From Ricinus communis (Eukaryota > Streptophyta > Magnoliopsida > Malpighiales > Euphorbiaceae), in NCBI RefSeq assembly GCF_019578655.1, contig NC_063260.1, positions 5,706,501-5,770,500 of the forward strand: a stretch of 64,000 bases of DNA, written 5' to 3'. Under the pieces are notes generated by a model. The model searched no databases. It saw only the letters and a program-made list of their open reading frames with translations, and had not been told where the DNA came from. Positions 1 through 11,870 of the stretch are shown here, piece after piece. The position numbers and the translations under genes are program-made. Numbering within the stretch: position 1 is the first letter of the stretch; each line of letters begins with the position of its first letter.

Positions 1-590
1 AAAAAAAAAAAGATCTAACAAAGTCAAAGCCACATTATGAGATGCTTTAGCAAAATAATTAGATACAACTAAAATTACAAATGCTAATGAACAATGGATT
101 TTCATTCTGATAGCGGCTACAATAAAGAAATTTATGGAATCTCCTTCAACACAACTTTGACATCTATGCATACTCCTTCTTCCCAATCTAGTTATTTATT
201 AAATTATAATGTTATCAAACAATAGAACAATATACACTTTCTTTAACGACTGCTAGCCGAGTCCATATCAATTTAGATATATCTGAAGCTAAATTATTGC
301 GCAGAAGGTAAAACATGTTAGAATGATTTATTTTATATTGTTTACTATAAAACTCTACTTTTTAACCAAATTCTAACATCAATGTCAGACACAGAAAAAA
401 CTTTAAAATTTTGCCAACACCTAGTGCATAAGAGAAACCATTAGAGCATAAATGTTCAGAAACATAACAACCATAGAACAAATAAAGCAAACCATATATG
501 AATTTGAGACTCAGGTAATTTAAAAATATAAAAACTATATTTAACTAAAATATTATTTTGTAGCATTACACCTTCTCACTTAACTATAAG

Positions 591-973
591 AGCAAACATT
601 CATTGTCAATGCGAGAATAAGGCGCATCAACGACACTTTTGGTTGGTACTAATTAGCTTGTGACATTTGTAGAAAGAAATTGGAAAACAAAGATTCCAAT
701 TATTGGTGCGATGATTGCTTCAGAAAATCAAAGGTCCCAACTCCAAGATATATGCATCTCAATATATTTCAAAAAAAATATTACAACTCACCTATTAACA
801 ATTATTTTCCAATCATCTACATGTATAAATTGCAAATTGAAGTTGAAGACTCTATAGAAGTTGCATCTTTAGTCCTTTTTTATAAAAAAGGCCAAAATTT
901 ATTGGATGTACCAACAATGATTTTACTAGACAAACAAGACCAACGACCATCTGAACTTCCACCATTATTTTAA
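591..973 (+). pseudogene. RPA1-like (replication protein A large subunit) C-terminal OB-fold fragment
   Basis: Reading in the frame of position 659, this stretch resembles the C-terminal DNA-binding domain of the plant RPA 70-kDa subunit / OB-fold family. An N-terminal stretch (IVNARIRRINDTFGWY) is followed by a CX2C pair (CDIC, 659-670), a second pair (CDDC), then PRYMHLNIF and a strand ending EVASLVLFYKKGQNLL. This order of zinc-binding cysteines followed by a beta strand matches the family. The coding sequence is broken: a TAA at 650-652 falls in frame between W-Y and L-A-C, where the family normally has an aromatic residue. The frame closes at 973, well short of a full domain. The left edge looks like a splice acceptor near 590. 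No other exons were recognised. It may be a retained gene fragment or a piece captured by a transposon, since RPA-like genes are carried by some plant Helitrons; no Helitron ends were seen here. Confidence 0.6.
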
Positions 974-1114
974 GAAAATTGAAGCCAAACAATTTATATT
1001 TTAGATTAGATTAAATGATTACAATCTTAAAAAAGATTGGAAAAACAATACAGTTACAATTGTTTTTATTTCTAATGACCAACTAGGGGAGTAATACAAC
1101 CTGCAAAAAAGTAA

Positions 1115-1386
1115 CCAGGTAATCAAATTACTTTATTACATACATCTATTTAATATTGCATACAAATCCAATAACACTGTCTTATTAGAAATTACATAAA
1201 ACAAGATATTCACTGAAATTGCGAAAACACTATAAATAAGCCAGGTAATCAAATTACTTTATTACATACATCTATTTAATATTGCATACAAATCCAATAA
1301 CACTGTCTTATTAGAAATTACATAAAACAGGAGATTCACTGAAATTACGAAAACACTGTAAATAAACCAGGTAATCAAATTACTTT
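1115..1386. repeat. 126-bp tandem repeat, about 2.15 copies
   Basis: Copies start with CCAGGTAATCAAATTACTTT at 1115, 1241 and 1367. The period is 126 bp in both cases. The first two copies differ at only a few positions, and the third stops after about 20 bases, running into a poly-T tract. This indicates a recent local duplication. Confidence 0.9.
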
Positions 1387-2195
1387 TTTTTTTTCAGAAT
1401 TTTATTAGATAAAGATATTTTTAGTGTATTTAAAAAATACTGAAATAATATTATTTTATAAAACTAATTAAATGAAATAGATTAATTATTTTTATTCTGT
1501 ATTTTTATATTTAATATTTATAAATTGAATAATATTATATATTTTTATAACAATTAATGTGTTTTTTAAAAAATATAGTAAATATAATTAATAATACATG
1601 AAAATATAATTAAAATAACATTAACAAGCTCATTTAAAAATTTTAATAAAAATAATAAAAAATAAACTATTTGAATTTTATAACAATAAAAAAATGACTA
1701 GAAATAAAAAAGAAAAATAATATTGTAATAATTCTATTAAAAAAATTGATGCTAAAAAAATATTGACATATTAAAAGAATACTATATTACAATTTAAAAA
1801 AATATAAATAAAAATTATTAACAGCTATTTAAATTCTTATAACAATGAAATAGTGAAAAAAATAAATGATAAAAATAATATTATTATAGCATAATATTAA
1901 AAAATACTAATAGAATATTAAAATAATATTATAATACAACTTCAAAAAAAAAATATATAAAAATAAAATCTTGCAGCATTTTTGTCTGTACGATTTTCTT
2001 TAAAATTATTATAATTATAGAAAATTATAAACAAAATTATTTCTATTTTCTTTAGAAATCTAATTAGTATATATTAATTGTAATTTTCTTTTAGATCTCT
2101 TAAGAAATTAAAGATTATATAAATTGAATAATAATTTCCTGCCAATCCAATTCCCTTCTTTCTTTAATTAAAACTTTTTAAACTATATATTTTAA
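1387..2195. other. AT-rich intergenic stretch with a diverged duplication
   Basis: Very AT-rich sequence with no supportable gene. Segments at about 1661-1815 and 1822-1970 resemble each other (both run from an 'ACTATTTGAATTTTATAAC'-like stretch to an 'ACTATATTACAAT'-like stretch), suggesting an old tandem duplication. It directly precedes the pyrimidine-rich leader of the uL24m gene. Confidence 0.5.
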
Positions 2196-2199
2196 TTTA

Positions 2200-3870
2200 A
2201 TTTCCTTTCCTTTGTTCCCTACCTGCGCCTCCACAGTCTCACACTCTCTTCTCTGTCTCTCTCTCCCGCTTCGCTCTGCTATTTCAGTAAGCTCTTTGCT
2301 TTATTTCCCGATTCAATTTTCTTTTCTTTCTTTTGCTTCCTTTGCCTACTTTTGGGGTGTGTTTGGAAAATTGTAATACTGAAAGCAAGAATTCAGTTTA
2401 GTCGAATCATATTTAGTCGAAATCCTCATCACTGGTAAGCTTATAGTTGCTAGAATCAATATTTTCAACTTAGAAAACAAGTCTCTTCAAAGATATCATA
2501 CTATATGTTGACAATCAGTTTGCAAGAATTCAATTTAATTGATTTTTATTCCAAACAAGGCCTTGATTGTTTATTGTTGTATACACTTCCTTTTCCAAAT
2601 CTTAATAATACTAATGGATTTCTCAGTTATTGGCCATGGGGGAAGTAATCAAATGCATTTACATGATGGGATTTTTAGTCCAAATTTTATATTATTTTAT
2701 TCTTTGTTAGCTTCTGGAGCATTAGGTTTTAATTATTTTGACAAAGCTTGTTAGGGTTTTGGCTACTTTTGTTGATACATTGCATACATAGTGTGGTATA
2801 CATGCATGAAGTTATGCAAATACTCATGATGAAATTGTTATTCTTTTCTTCTCCATTGGCTACTTTTGTTGATACATTGCATACTGTGTGGTATTCATGC
2901 ATGAAGTTATGAATATACTCATGACGAAATTGTTATTCTTTTCTTCTTCTAAATGTTATTATGTCACTTGAGATTGTTAGTACAAAGCTTGAATTTATCT
3001 ATTACATACTTGAAATATAATTTTTGTTGGGTTGTATTGTATATAGACCGATACTGTATGGTCAATTTTGCTTTATGGACTAGGATATGAAGAATTGGAT
3101 GACTATTTTATTCTTTTTATCACCATCTCAAAATTAATTTATATAATTTGTTGGTTTGCAGGTATACGAATATTACTGTTTATTTAGTGTATTACTGTTT
3201 TTTTCTTAACAAAAAAAAGGCACTTAGACATGAATTCAGCCTAAGTGATCCTGATGTTGGAATACTAACTGCATTTAAGTTAGAATTAAGAATTGATAAT
3301 GATAGGAAGTGCAGATCCAAGAAACTAAACCAAATTGAACTGCACAGTTTGGTTTTGACTTTTAGTTCAGTTTCCTTTCCTGTAGTGTTCATTTTGGTTC
3401 GATTTTGGTTTATTAGGAGTTTAGTTAGTTCTGCACCAAAAAAACTGATGCTTACCTGTAGTAATGATTGCCGAGGAGAGTTATTGATACCTTTTAACCC
3501 AGTTAAGTAGGTGTTAAAAGCCGACTGCAAGGCCACTGGCAGAATTTCAATGCTTTAACCCTCTTAACCATTTCCTTTGAATTATCACCAACACGGATTA
3601 GAGGAAGAAAATCCCTTACTTGAAAAAGAGGTTCTTAGATCTTTCTTTTCAAGGTTCTTTTTCTTGCACTCGTTTTTTGGCTCATCTCTTTCTATTCTTT
3701 TAGCTTTTACAGCATCAATTTTTTTGTTTTCGTATTTGCAGTTTTTTGAAGTATGAGGAATTCTTTTGTTCCCTGTTTCTTATCTTTTGCCTTTTGTAAT
3801 TAATAGCAGAAGAATTGTTAATTGTTGTGATACTTTCAGGTACTTCTATTAATATCTTTCTCAGTTGAAA
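2200..3870 (+). other. 5'-UTR and leader intron of the uL24m gene
   Basis: A pyrimidine-rich, GC-richer block at about 2205-2286 (CT-rich runs, 'CCTGCGCCTCCACAG') looks like a plant 5'-UTR exon. A donor GTAAGC lies at 2287. Acceptors fit at 3838-3839 (TTTCAG) or 3863-3864 (CTCAG, six bases before the ATG). This gives a leader intron of about 1.5 kb, a common arrangement in plant housekeeping genes. The ORFs inside it are not supported as genes. Confidence 0.5.
2761..2950. repeat. 97-bp tandem duplication in the uL24m leader intron
   Basis: GGCTACTTTTGTTGATACAT starts at 2761 and again at 2858. The two copies stay closely similar until about 2950, with a 4-base indel near 'CATACATAGTG/CATACTGTG' and a few substitutions. 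It lies wholly within the inferred 5'-UTR intron. Confidence 0.85.
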
Positions 3871-6308
3871 ATGGGTTGGAAAGCAGCTGAAAAGCTAATC
3901 AGGCACTGGAAAGTACTGAGAGGAGATAATGTAAGAATAGTTTTATAATTCACATCCTATCCTGACTCTATTTTTTCCTCTTTACTTTTACAGATGATTA
4001 GTCTGTCTCTTTTAACTAATTTGTTCAGATTTGCAGGTAATCATAATCAGGGGAAAGGATAAAGGTGAGACTGGTATTATTAAGCGTGTCATTCGTTCTC
4101 AAAATCGAGTTATTGTCGAGGGAAAAAATCTGGTAATGGACTTTTCTGCCTTCTTATGTATGTTTTATGACTAATTTGGTTCCGTTGGAGATATGAGATT
4201 TCTGTTTGACTTGAGAAACAAGAATTCTCTTATGTTGCAATGGTGTATTCTTAGAATGCTTAAAATGTACGAGTTTAATGCTTATTGCACCATTTTGTTG
4301 GGAGATTGAATAATACTTTTTTATTGTTTGTGCTGGCATCTAATTTCATTATTTGTTGATGTAGTGCTTATGTATCAGCTACAAATTTTTCTGCCAAAAT
4401 GCTTTAGTAAATTTGATTGTTTATGCTTTTATCATATTCAATTACTTCCATCAATTAAAAGTGTATGAAACTTTGAAGTTGGTTCAAAGAAATGTTGGGT
4501 AACAATCAAGTGATTTAAAATTTAAGCAAACTAATTATGTGTCTGAGCTGATGAGTTCTCTCTTTTCCCCTTTTCTTTTTTCCTTAAATATAATACATAT
4601 TACATTTTTCCTCATCTCATGTTTAGACCATATCAAGTTGTTTCCTGAAAGGAGAGAAATCAAGGCAAGTGCAGGATTAATGTTGTTGGCCAATATACAA
4701 TGAGCTAAAAAAGCATTTTAATACATGTCAATGACTTCATTACTTTGAAGTTCAGCCCCAAGGATTTACACAAAAAAGGAGAATCTAGGATCAGGGCCTT
4801 AAAAATAAGAAGTAACAAAATTGTGCTCTACTAGAAAATGCCTTGTTCTGTTTATTTGTTTTTTCCCCTAACGTCTCTATATTTTATGCCATGTCATAGA
4901 TTTTACTGTCCTTTCTTGCTGATCTTGTATCTCTGAGTTATAAGCTCAGTTTTGTTATATGTTTTACCTAATAATGAGATGGATTAGTGGAAATATTTTT
5001 TATTTTTTTAATGATTCTGTCCACTGGATGAGATGGAAATTATGTTCATATCAAATTATCCATAATCTTCTTCTTTTATGGATGTAGGTAAAAAAGCACA
5101 TCAAGGCAGGTGAAGGTCATGAAGGTGGGATCTTCACAGTTGAAGCCCCACTGCATGCCTCAAATGTCCAAGTTCTTGATCCAGTCACCGGGTATGGTTT
5201 TGACTAAAGGTTTTTCATGTGCAATAACTGATTTTTTTTTTTTTTTTTTTACTTTCTACTGTTTCATACTCTTAGTCATATTTGAAATCTATGGCTAATA
5301 TGCAGGAAACCTTGCAAGGTCGGATATAGATATCTAGAAGACGGTACCAAAGTAAGAGTCTCTAGAGGCATAGGAGCATCTGGGTCTATAATTCCGCGTC
5401 CTGAGATTTTAAAGATAAGGACAACTCCAAGACCTACAGAAGGTATAGTACTAAATCTTACAATCTTCTTTTTTTTTTTTTTTTTTCCCGAGCAATTTAT
5501 AGGAGCATTTTTAAGATATCTTTTGTGATGTACATATATATTGAACATGATACAGCCTCAAGACATGTGGTGTAAGAATAGTAGTTTTCTAACGAGTAAT
5601 TGTGGAAAAATATGCATTTATACTCTGAATAAATTCAGAACCTAAAGTTATACAATTTCTTTTGAGTAGTTTGTTAAATTAGAGATGGAAAAGTGAGTAA
5701 ACCGTTGGAAATAAGCAGATGGTTTAACTAGGAAGGTTCTCTTATGAAACTAAATTTTTTAAGAAATGCAAAACTGAAAATATAGGTCAGCAGAAGCAAC
5801 ATGTTATAGTTTTAAATCACACGGTTCACTTCAGGATTCATGATTAGCAGAAAAGTAAAGGCTAATTTGTTCTGGATGGTAGTAAGCACCTAAGTTTCTG
5901 AGTTTTAACTGGCATTTCAAATGTGTTTTGAGAAAAGGGCCTGGCAATTGATTAGGGAGTTAAAGAGATTGATAGGAGTGATAGTAAAGAAAACTAGCCA
6001 GTTTCTATGAATGATAAACAGAGATGATAAAGTAACTTTACATGCAACCAAGCCAGGTTAATATATAGTTGATTCAGGAATTTAAATTTATCAGGAATTC
6101 CTTAAATTACATGACACTAAGCATCTTTTGGTTATATTTATGATGGTCCATAAATCTGTTTTGGCTCTTCTTTGAGCATGTCGACATTAACTTGATTGTT
6201 TACCTCTTCATTTCCCCCTTGGCAGCTGGTCCTAAGGATACTCCAATGGATCTTGTATTGGAGAGGACATATGACGCCAAAACTGGGAAGGGCATGCCTG
6301 ACCTTTGA
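3871..6308 (+). CDS. uL24m: Mitochondrial large-subunit ribosomal protein uL24 (KOW domain), five coding exons
   Basis: Coding exons are 3871-3930, 4037-4132, 5088-5191, 5306-5442 and 6226-6308. All introns start GT and end AG, and the phases join without a break to give 159 residues plus stop. The protein starts MGWKAAEKLIRHWKVLRGDN. It carries a KOW motif at about residues 17-50 (GDNVIIIRGKDKGETGIIKR), where uL24 contacts 23S-type rRNA, and ends TYDAKTGKGMPDL. From family knowledge, this plant-conserved 159-residue form is the nuclear-encoded uL24 of the mitochondrial ribosome, an early-binding assembly protein of the large subunit. Family membership rests on the continuous match to the plant KOW protein. 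Organelle assignment comes from the family, because no long cleavable presequence is visible, although the N-terminus is basic. The start is fixed by an ATG six bases after a possible leader-intron acceptor. The gene appears intact. Confidence 0.93.
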
Positions 6309-7140
6309 AGAAAACTCATTCAATTTTCTTACGGACATTAAAAACGTATTAATGGAAGAAGTTGCAGGAGCAGGTGCGTCATATAGATGCCAGATGTTGA
6401 AAATAGAAAAACTTAGCTGGATGTCAACCTTCTGATCTTTATTTCATTGGATCTTTTTGAAAATTGATTGTTCTGTCATTGATGTGTTCCTCACTCTAAC
6501 ATGCGAAGCCACAGCCACAAATCGGCCATCTCGCAAAGTGCTTAAGTTTCATAAATATGTAGGCATTGAACAATTGAAATCCTGTGAAAAAGATTTCTGA
6601 TCCTACTTCTGGGATATAGGTCATTTTTTGAGCTATAATCATTTGCCAACAAAGTTTATTAGTTCCGCTCGATGTCTATTAAAACTAGCAACGGCCTAAT
6701 GCTCTTGGGAGACAAAATGGTTATAACTCCCCTCAAATCCTCTCTCCTTTCGGGAAGGGATAGTTTTTGGGTTTATGTTGTTAAAATATCGTGTTAAGAC
6801 TCCCTGTAACATATTATCCTCCTTGCATGTACTGCCAAATGTCAGTAGCATTTCGTTTGTGGTTCGTGATTTTTCACAAGGGCAGCAAAAATAATGGAGA
6901 TATCACAAGTAATCTATTCTAGCTAATTCTTTTTTGAATGTTAAATGGATGTTTACTTTTTCTTAAAATAAGTACTGACAACATTTTCTCTATTTATTAT
7001 TACTACTTTTACCCATTTTGGTCAATAATTGAGCAAAAATTTACAGGATATATCTTTCGTATGCTTAGTTCCGAGTGCTCTTTGACAACAAACTTGAAAA
7101 TTGATATGTTTATAATTCTAAAATCCAAACTCAAAATCCA
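6309..7140. other. uL24m 3' flank, no further gene seen
   Basis: The uL24m 3' UTR must lie in the first few hundred bases; no clear polyadenylation site could be fixed. From about 6650 to 7140 the sequence is ordinary AT-rich flank leading into the copia A 5' LTR. Confidence 0.5.
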
Positions 7141-7400
7141 CTTATTAAGAAGGAAATTACAGACATGAACAAGCAGATTGGTCAAATAAGATTTATTTGT
7201 CTAATATTCTATAATAGTTTTAGTTTCTTGTATTTTTCTATTTAAAAATTTATGTCTTAATATATATATATCATGCCATTTGTTTCTCCAGTACAATAGA
7301 AGGAATATTTTGTTTTAACCTATAATATTTGTCTTACAGCTAATAAAATATCTCATAATTCTGCCTATTCATTATCGATTCCACAAGATGAATGAGTCCT
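7141..7400 (+). repeat. copia A 5' LTR remnant
   Basis: Aligns by eye with 13465-13720 over its left 200 bases (shared blocks 'AACAAGCAGATTGG', 'CTAATATTCTA'/'CCAATATTCTA', 'CTATAATATTTGT'). Its right edge is uncertain. Confidence 0.55.
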
Positions 7401-7426
7401 TTTATTTTGCGTATACCAAAACTTAT

Positions 7427-7740
7427 TGTGAAGCTTGGATCATTCTAGCCAATACATAAACAAAACCCTTGAGAGGCCGGATTACCCAATTAAAAGAATA
7501 ACTTCGTCTTACCAAAGGCACACAAACTATTACTGATACTTGCAACAAGCCAAAATGGTTGCAACATCCCATCTAACCCAACTCCCAACCTCCTCCTTAT
7601 TTGGGAAAATGCCAGCTTTGTGAGCAACCATGCCATTTGACCAAACGTTGCTACCAATTCAAAATACATGCCACCCATTCACAATCCAACTATGCCTCCA
7701 CCTCCACGTCCTGTCCTACGGGCTCACCTTGCTACTAACC
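7427..7740 (+). pseudogene. copia A gag fragment with CCHC zinc knuckle
   Basis: Reading with frameshifts gives EAWIILANT, a stop, then LRGRITQLKE-like and TKGTQTITDT-like segments typical of the UBN2/copia gag domain. An intact CX2CX4HX4C knuckle follows, CQLCEQPCHLTKRC at 7610-7651. The knuckle binds nucleic acid in the retroelement capsid protein. The region between the UBN2 part and the knuckle is shortened, pointing to an internal deletion. Confidence 0.75.
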
Positions 7741-7744
7741 TCAC

Positions 7745-9050
7745 AAAATGAAATGTAATATAATCAATTATGAAATGTAATAAAATGTAACTCACAAAAT
7801 AAAATGTAATATAATCATGTAACTTAATAATTATTTCGATAGTATGTTTGGTTATAATAAAAGAATATATGCAATGTAATATAATCATAATTTTTATTTT
7901 AATATTTTATTTATTTATAATAATTTGTATAAAACTACAATGTTAAAATAAATCATTTAGAGTTATATTAATAAAAAATAAATATAAATATAAATATAAA
8001 ATATATTGTAAGTAATCTCGGTACATAACTTCCTATTACTCATACTTGATCCACTAAACTCTTTTATTAATATCTCTTAATTATGTCAATTATACTAGTA
8101 GGTCCTTATATTTTTAATAATTACTTCAACATTTCTGTCTTTTATTTCTGTTAAACTATTACGTCTTTTTAAGTTAAAAATAGACACTAAATATAAATAA
8201 AATGTTTAATATATCCCTAATGGATTAAATATTTTAATATCCCTGAGTTTTATTATATTATATTCATAGATCTTTATGTTTTCAAAAATTAATTTTAACA
8301 TTCTTATCATTTTACTACGTTAAGTTATTACATCGTTCAATTAAAAATAAATATTAAATAAAATTAAAATATCAATTTAAATTCACTAATATTACTATTG
8401 CTATCACCCATTATAGTCAACTCCAAGCTTTGTATGTATAATTCTTCTATGATTTATTTATATATTAAAAAAATATGATTAAATTATAACTTTTTTTTTG
8501 TCTTAACTTAATATTAATTAATTTGATTAATTATAAAATATATTATCTTATAAAATCTTTTTATATAATTTTATATAAGATATTTTCTTTAATTAAAGTA
8601 TCTTAGTGCAAATCTTGATTTCCTTAATTCCTATAATAATTTATAAATTTAACTTTTAAACATTGAAGTATCTAAATTTTTTTTTAAAAAGTGTTATTCT
8701 AATATAATTTATATCTTTTTATTTAAAATTGTTATATTATGAGTTTAGATTAATTATTTTAATATTTTTAAGAATGATGTTAAAACTAATTATTGAAAAT
8801 AGAGGATCTAACGTTCAAATATAGATTTCTAATGGTAGAGTTAGTATTTTAAATAAAAATAACCGTCCATTTACAAAAAAGATATGATGAAAGGATATAA
8901 TAATTAATTTTTTTCAAATAAGAAGAATATTAAAATTAACTATTAACAATAAAGGGACTATTAACCATTAATATGACAAAACTCTTAACCTTTTATTTTA
9001 TCTAAAGTTCTTTATGTCTTTTCTATGAAATTATTTCTATTTCTCAAATT
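7745..9050. other. AT-rich insertion inside copia A
   Basis: No coding signal. It begins with short repeats of 'AAAATGAAATGTAATATAATC' type and continues as very AT-rich DNA. Segments at about 8095-8200 and 8260-8360 repeat the pattern 'CTTTATGTTTT..AATTA..TTCAACATT..TTACGTC'. It separates gag from the integrase domain and is probably one or more inserted repeats of unidentified type. Confidence 0.45.
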
Positions 9051-9059
9051 TGTCTTCAA

Positions 9060-10530
9060 AATAATACTATCATCGAATTCTCACATGACTCCTTATGGAA
9101 AGCATAACTAAGAATGATGTTTATGAGTGACCTCGCTTAAATGCCGGCCCTTTATCAGCAAATCATTGCTTTTTCAACCAGTAAAGCTTCTATTAAATGG
9201 CATGCTTGACTTGATTATTATTCTACTAAAATTTTAAACCTTCTAGTTTCTTCAAATCAACTTGAATTGTCTTCTTCATCCATTGCCGAATTCTCTTATG
9301 TAATTCATGTCATTGTAATAACATGCACAAGTTAACTTTTTCAAATTCCTCTCTCACTAGTTATGTTCCTTTTGGACCTATTTTCTTTGATATCTGGAGT
9401 TGATTGATTTAATCCAATGAAGGTTTTAAGTATCTTATTATATTTGTTGTTTTTGTATTTGGTTTTATTCCTTAAAAGGATAGTTAATGTCTATGATGTT
9501 CTTAGTCATTTATATAGTGTTTGGTTGAAATCTAAAAAATTAATGGAATTCATTTGCGAATCTAAAATTTATATATTTTAAATGGAGTTAAAGTTAATTT
9601 AGTATTCTAAATAATTAAATTTGTATGGAATCGGTTATTGCTAAACTAAATTCTAACAAAATAGGTAGAATTTTTAAATGAATTTTTATATTAGTAAGTT
9701 AATATACTCCATAATATAAAAATATCTCTTTCAATATTATTATTTTTATTTTTATCTTTTCTCTCATGTCTCTTTTTCAAATAAAATGAATTCTCTTACA
9801 GATTTCAATCAAACATAACATTAAAAAATTATTATTAAAAAATCTTTCAGAACAACCTTAATATCTTCTTTATTTGTTAATTGTATTTTCATCTTACAAC
9901 TGTACCACATACACTTGAATGTAACAGGTTTTTTGAACGTCATATTGTTGAAACTAGTTTGGCTTTTCTTTATTGTGCTTTCTTATCTGATGAGTTTTGG
10001 AGCTATGCTTTTAAAACAACAATACAGTAAAATCTCTTTATAGTCATACACTTGGAATAAAAAACAATTTATAACTATGAAGATGTTATAATTTAATGGA
10101 GATTTAAGTATTAAATTTTTTTTTTTGGACTTAATACTTAATCTTGTTGATGAAATGATAGAAACCAGAGATAAAATACGTTAATATCTTATCAGATTAT
10201 ATAAATAAAATTATTGAGACAAAACAATAATATAGTAAGTCAAAACATAGCATAACATATATTGTTCAAGATTATATATACAAATATTATTATATAGAGA
10301 AATATTTTCTTAAGAAGGGATTTAAAAAGTTTATAACTTATTACAATGGAGAGTTTATTCCTACTTATTATTGTCCCGAATTGGGACTAAAATTTTTTTA
10401 TCACTATGTAAAAATTATTCTTATAATAATATTACTATAGAAAGGTTTTACTGTATATCTTATCAACTTCATGCCTAAGCTAATTTGTCTTAACTTCATT
10501 AGAAACTTATCCTTTTGATTGATTTTGTAT
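9060..10530 (+). pseudogene. copia A GAG-pre-integrase and integrase remnant
   Basis: Around 9100-9400 a degraded GAG-pre-integrase segment is readable (LSANHCFF, then a KWHA-like part, FSNSSLTS, then GPIFFDIWS, the start of the integrase core). At 9931-10024 comes ERHIVETSLAFLYCAFLSDE, the typical C-terminal part of the copia integrase core. After the MITE it continues YLINFMPKLICLNFIRNLSF. Integrase inserts the cDNA into the host genome; this copy is full of stops and frameshifts and has lost most of the core. Confidence 0.7.
10025..10453. mobile_element. Emigrant-like MITE (Tc1/mariner-type, TA target duplication)
   Basis: A 429-bp element bounded by inverted repeats: CAGTAAAATCTCTTTATAG at the left, and CAGTAAAACCTTTCTATAG as the reverse complement of the right end. 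It is flanked on both sides by TA (10023-10024 and 10454-10455). The terminal sequence is that of the plant Emigrant family of MITEs, mobilised in trans by pogo/mariner-type transposases. It has no coding capacity. Removing the element plus one TA restores the integrase reading K-T-T-I-Y-L-I-N across the site, an internal proof of the boundaries. Confidence 0.9.
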
Positions 10531-11240
10531 ACTTATTGTATTGCCACCAATCTTTCTGCAGAGACTTTGGTTGTAACGAGTTTGAATAATCATTTAAAAA
10601 AGTGAAAAAATTGGGACAGTATTCTTGAATTGGTAAATCCTCTTAAATATAGTTAGCAATGGCTAACTCAAGATGAAAATGTGTAGCATTCTTATCTTGG
10701 TTATAGACTTACTTGAGATAATCCATATGGCCTTTATAGACCTATGTGGATGCAAAGAAAGAATCAGAGATGTGGCTCCATAGAAACAAGAATCCAACTC
10801 ATGATATGATTATCTTTGGCAACTCAAGGTGCCTTGTTTGCTACAGTAGATCTTTTTTTGGTGCTGCTATTTATGTGATTCATAACTCCTTACCCTTAAG
10901 AAGTGTCTCCAATTGAGACTCTCAGGTAGCATAAGTTTCCCTTGTGAACTTAACACATACATGATATTATTTTTCTATAATCACTAAGGCTATGATTGAG
11001 AAAGCTAAGATTTTCTAAGTATAGGCCCAGATAAGGTAACAAAATGGTTTAAATTGTCTTCTCTTCTCAGAAGGATTACCAACTATACAAGAAAACTAAA
11101 GTTGTACATGCTAATTATATAAAGTGATCCTATAGAGTTATATATGGTAAGCGAAATATTCTCCCTAATTTATGAGAGTAAATATAACCTAAATTAATAG
11201 CTTAATACATAAGTAATTTAGCAATTGACCCCATTTATAG
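10531..11240. other. Unassigned stretch within copia A
   Basis: Lies between the integrase and the RT C-terminus, where the copia RT N-terminal half would be expected. No convincing RT motif was found here. It may be strongly decayed pol or another insertion. Confidence 0.35.
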
Positions 11241-11870
11241 CTTTCTATTGACACTTCAAAATTCTCATTCAAGGACCTAGGCAATCTTTTTATTTTCTTA
11301 GTGTTTAGGTTATCCCTCCACCTAATAGGTTTTTACTATCTCTAAATAAATACATCCAATAGCTCCTATATAAAATTGATATGCTTCATACCAAGAGTGT
11401 AGTAACACTACTTTTACCCAACATTATTTTGGCACTCACTGATGGTGTTTCTTATACTGATGCTTCGTCATATAGATTCATCATTAGAGCTTTACAATAT
11501 CTTAATCTTACTAGCTTGATTATTTTATGGTTAAAGTTGTCTAAATTTATGCACCGTCCTATAGTCACTTATTGGAAAGCTCTGAAACATGTACTGTACT
11601 AACTTCAAGGTACTATGTATCATGGATTATATATTGTTAGGTAATTTATTTTTCACTATCTGCTTTTTCTAATATGGATTGGGTTAGCAATCTTGATAAT
11701 TTTCACATTTTAGTGCCTATGTTATTTTGTTGGCTCTAATTCCATTTCTTGGGGCTTTACAACCAACTATTTATTGCTTGATCTTCTACTGAAGTGAAAA
11801 TAGCTTTTAGGCGAGAGGATCAAAGAAAAGTTACAGAATTCACCTTGAATAAGCTTTAGAGCCGATCAAC
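11241..11870 (+). pseudogene. copia A RT C-terminus and RNase H remnant
   Basis: Readable pieces in copia order: FSFKDLGNL (11255 onward), a KYI/LL-type stretch, VVTLLLPNIILALTDG, SYRFIIRALQYLNLTS, KLSKFMHRPIVTYWKALKHV, LQGTMYHGLY, then degraded GSN-SISW and STEV pieces. These are the RT connection and RNase H parts of Ty1/copia pol. Several stops and frame changes. It ends abruptly at about 11870, where an insertion begins. Confidence 0.75.

Noticed and set aside
1115..1386. CRISPR-like or satellite array
   Set aside because: Only two full 126-bp copies without spacers; a simple tandem duplication explains it.
3148..3536. Overlapping ORFs of 120 and 114 codons on both strands
   Set aside because: They lie inside the inferred leader intron of the uL24m gene, overlap each other, and show no recognisable protein features.
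5110..6435. ORFs over the uL24m exons in other frames
   Set aside because: Shadow frames of real exons; the spliced reading gives a complete conserved protein.
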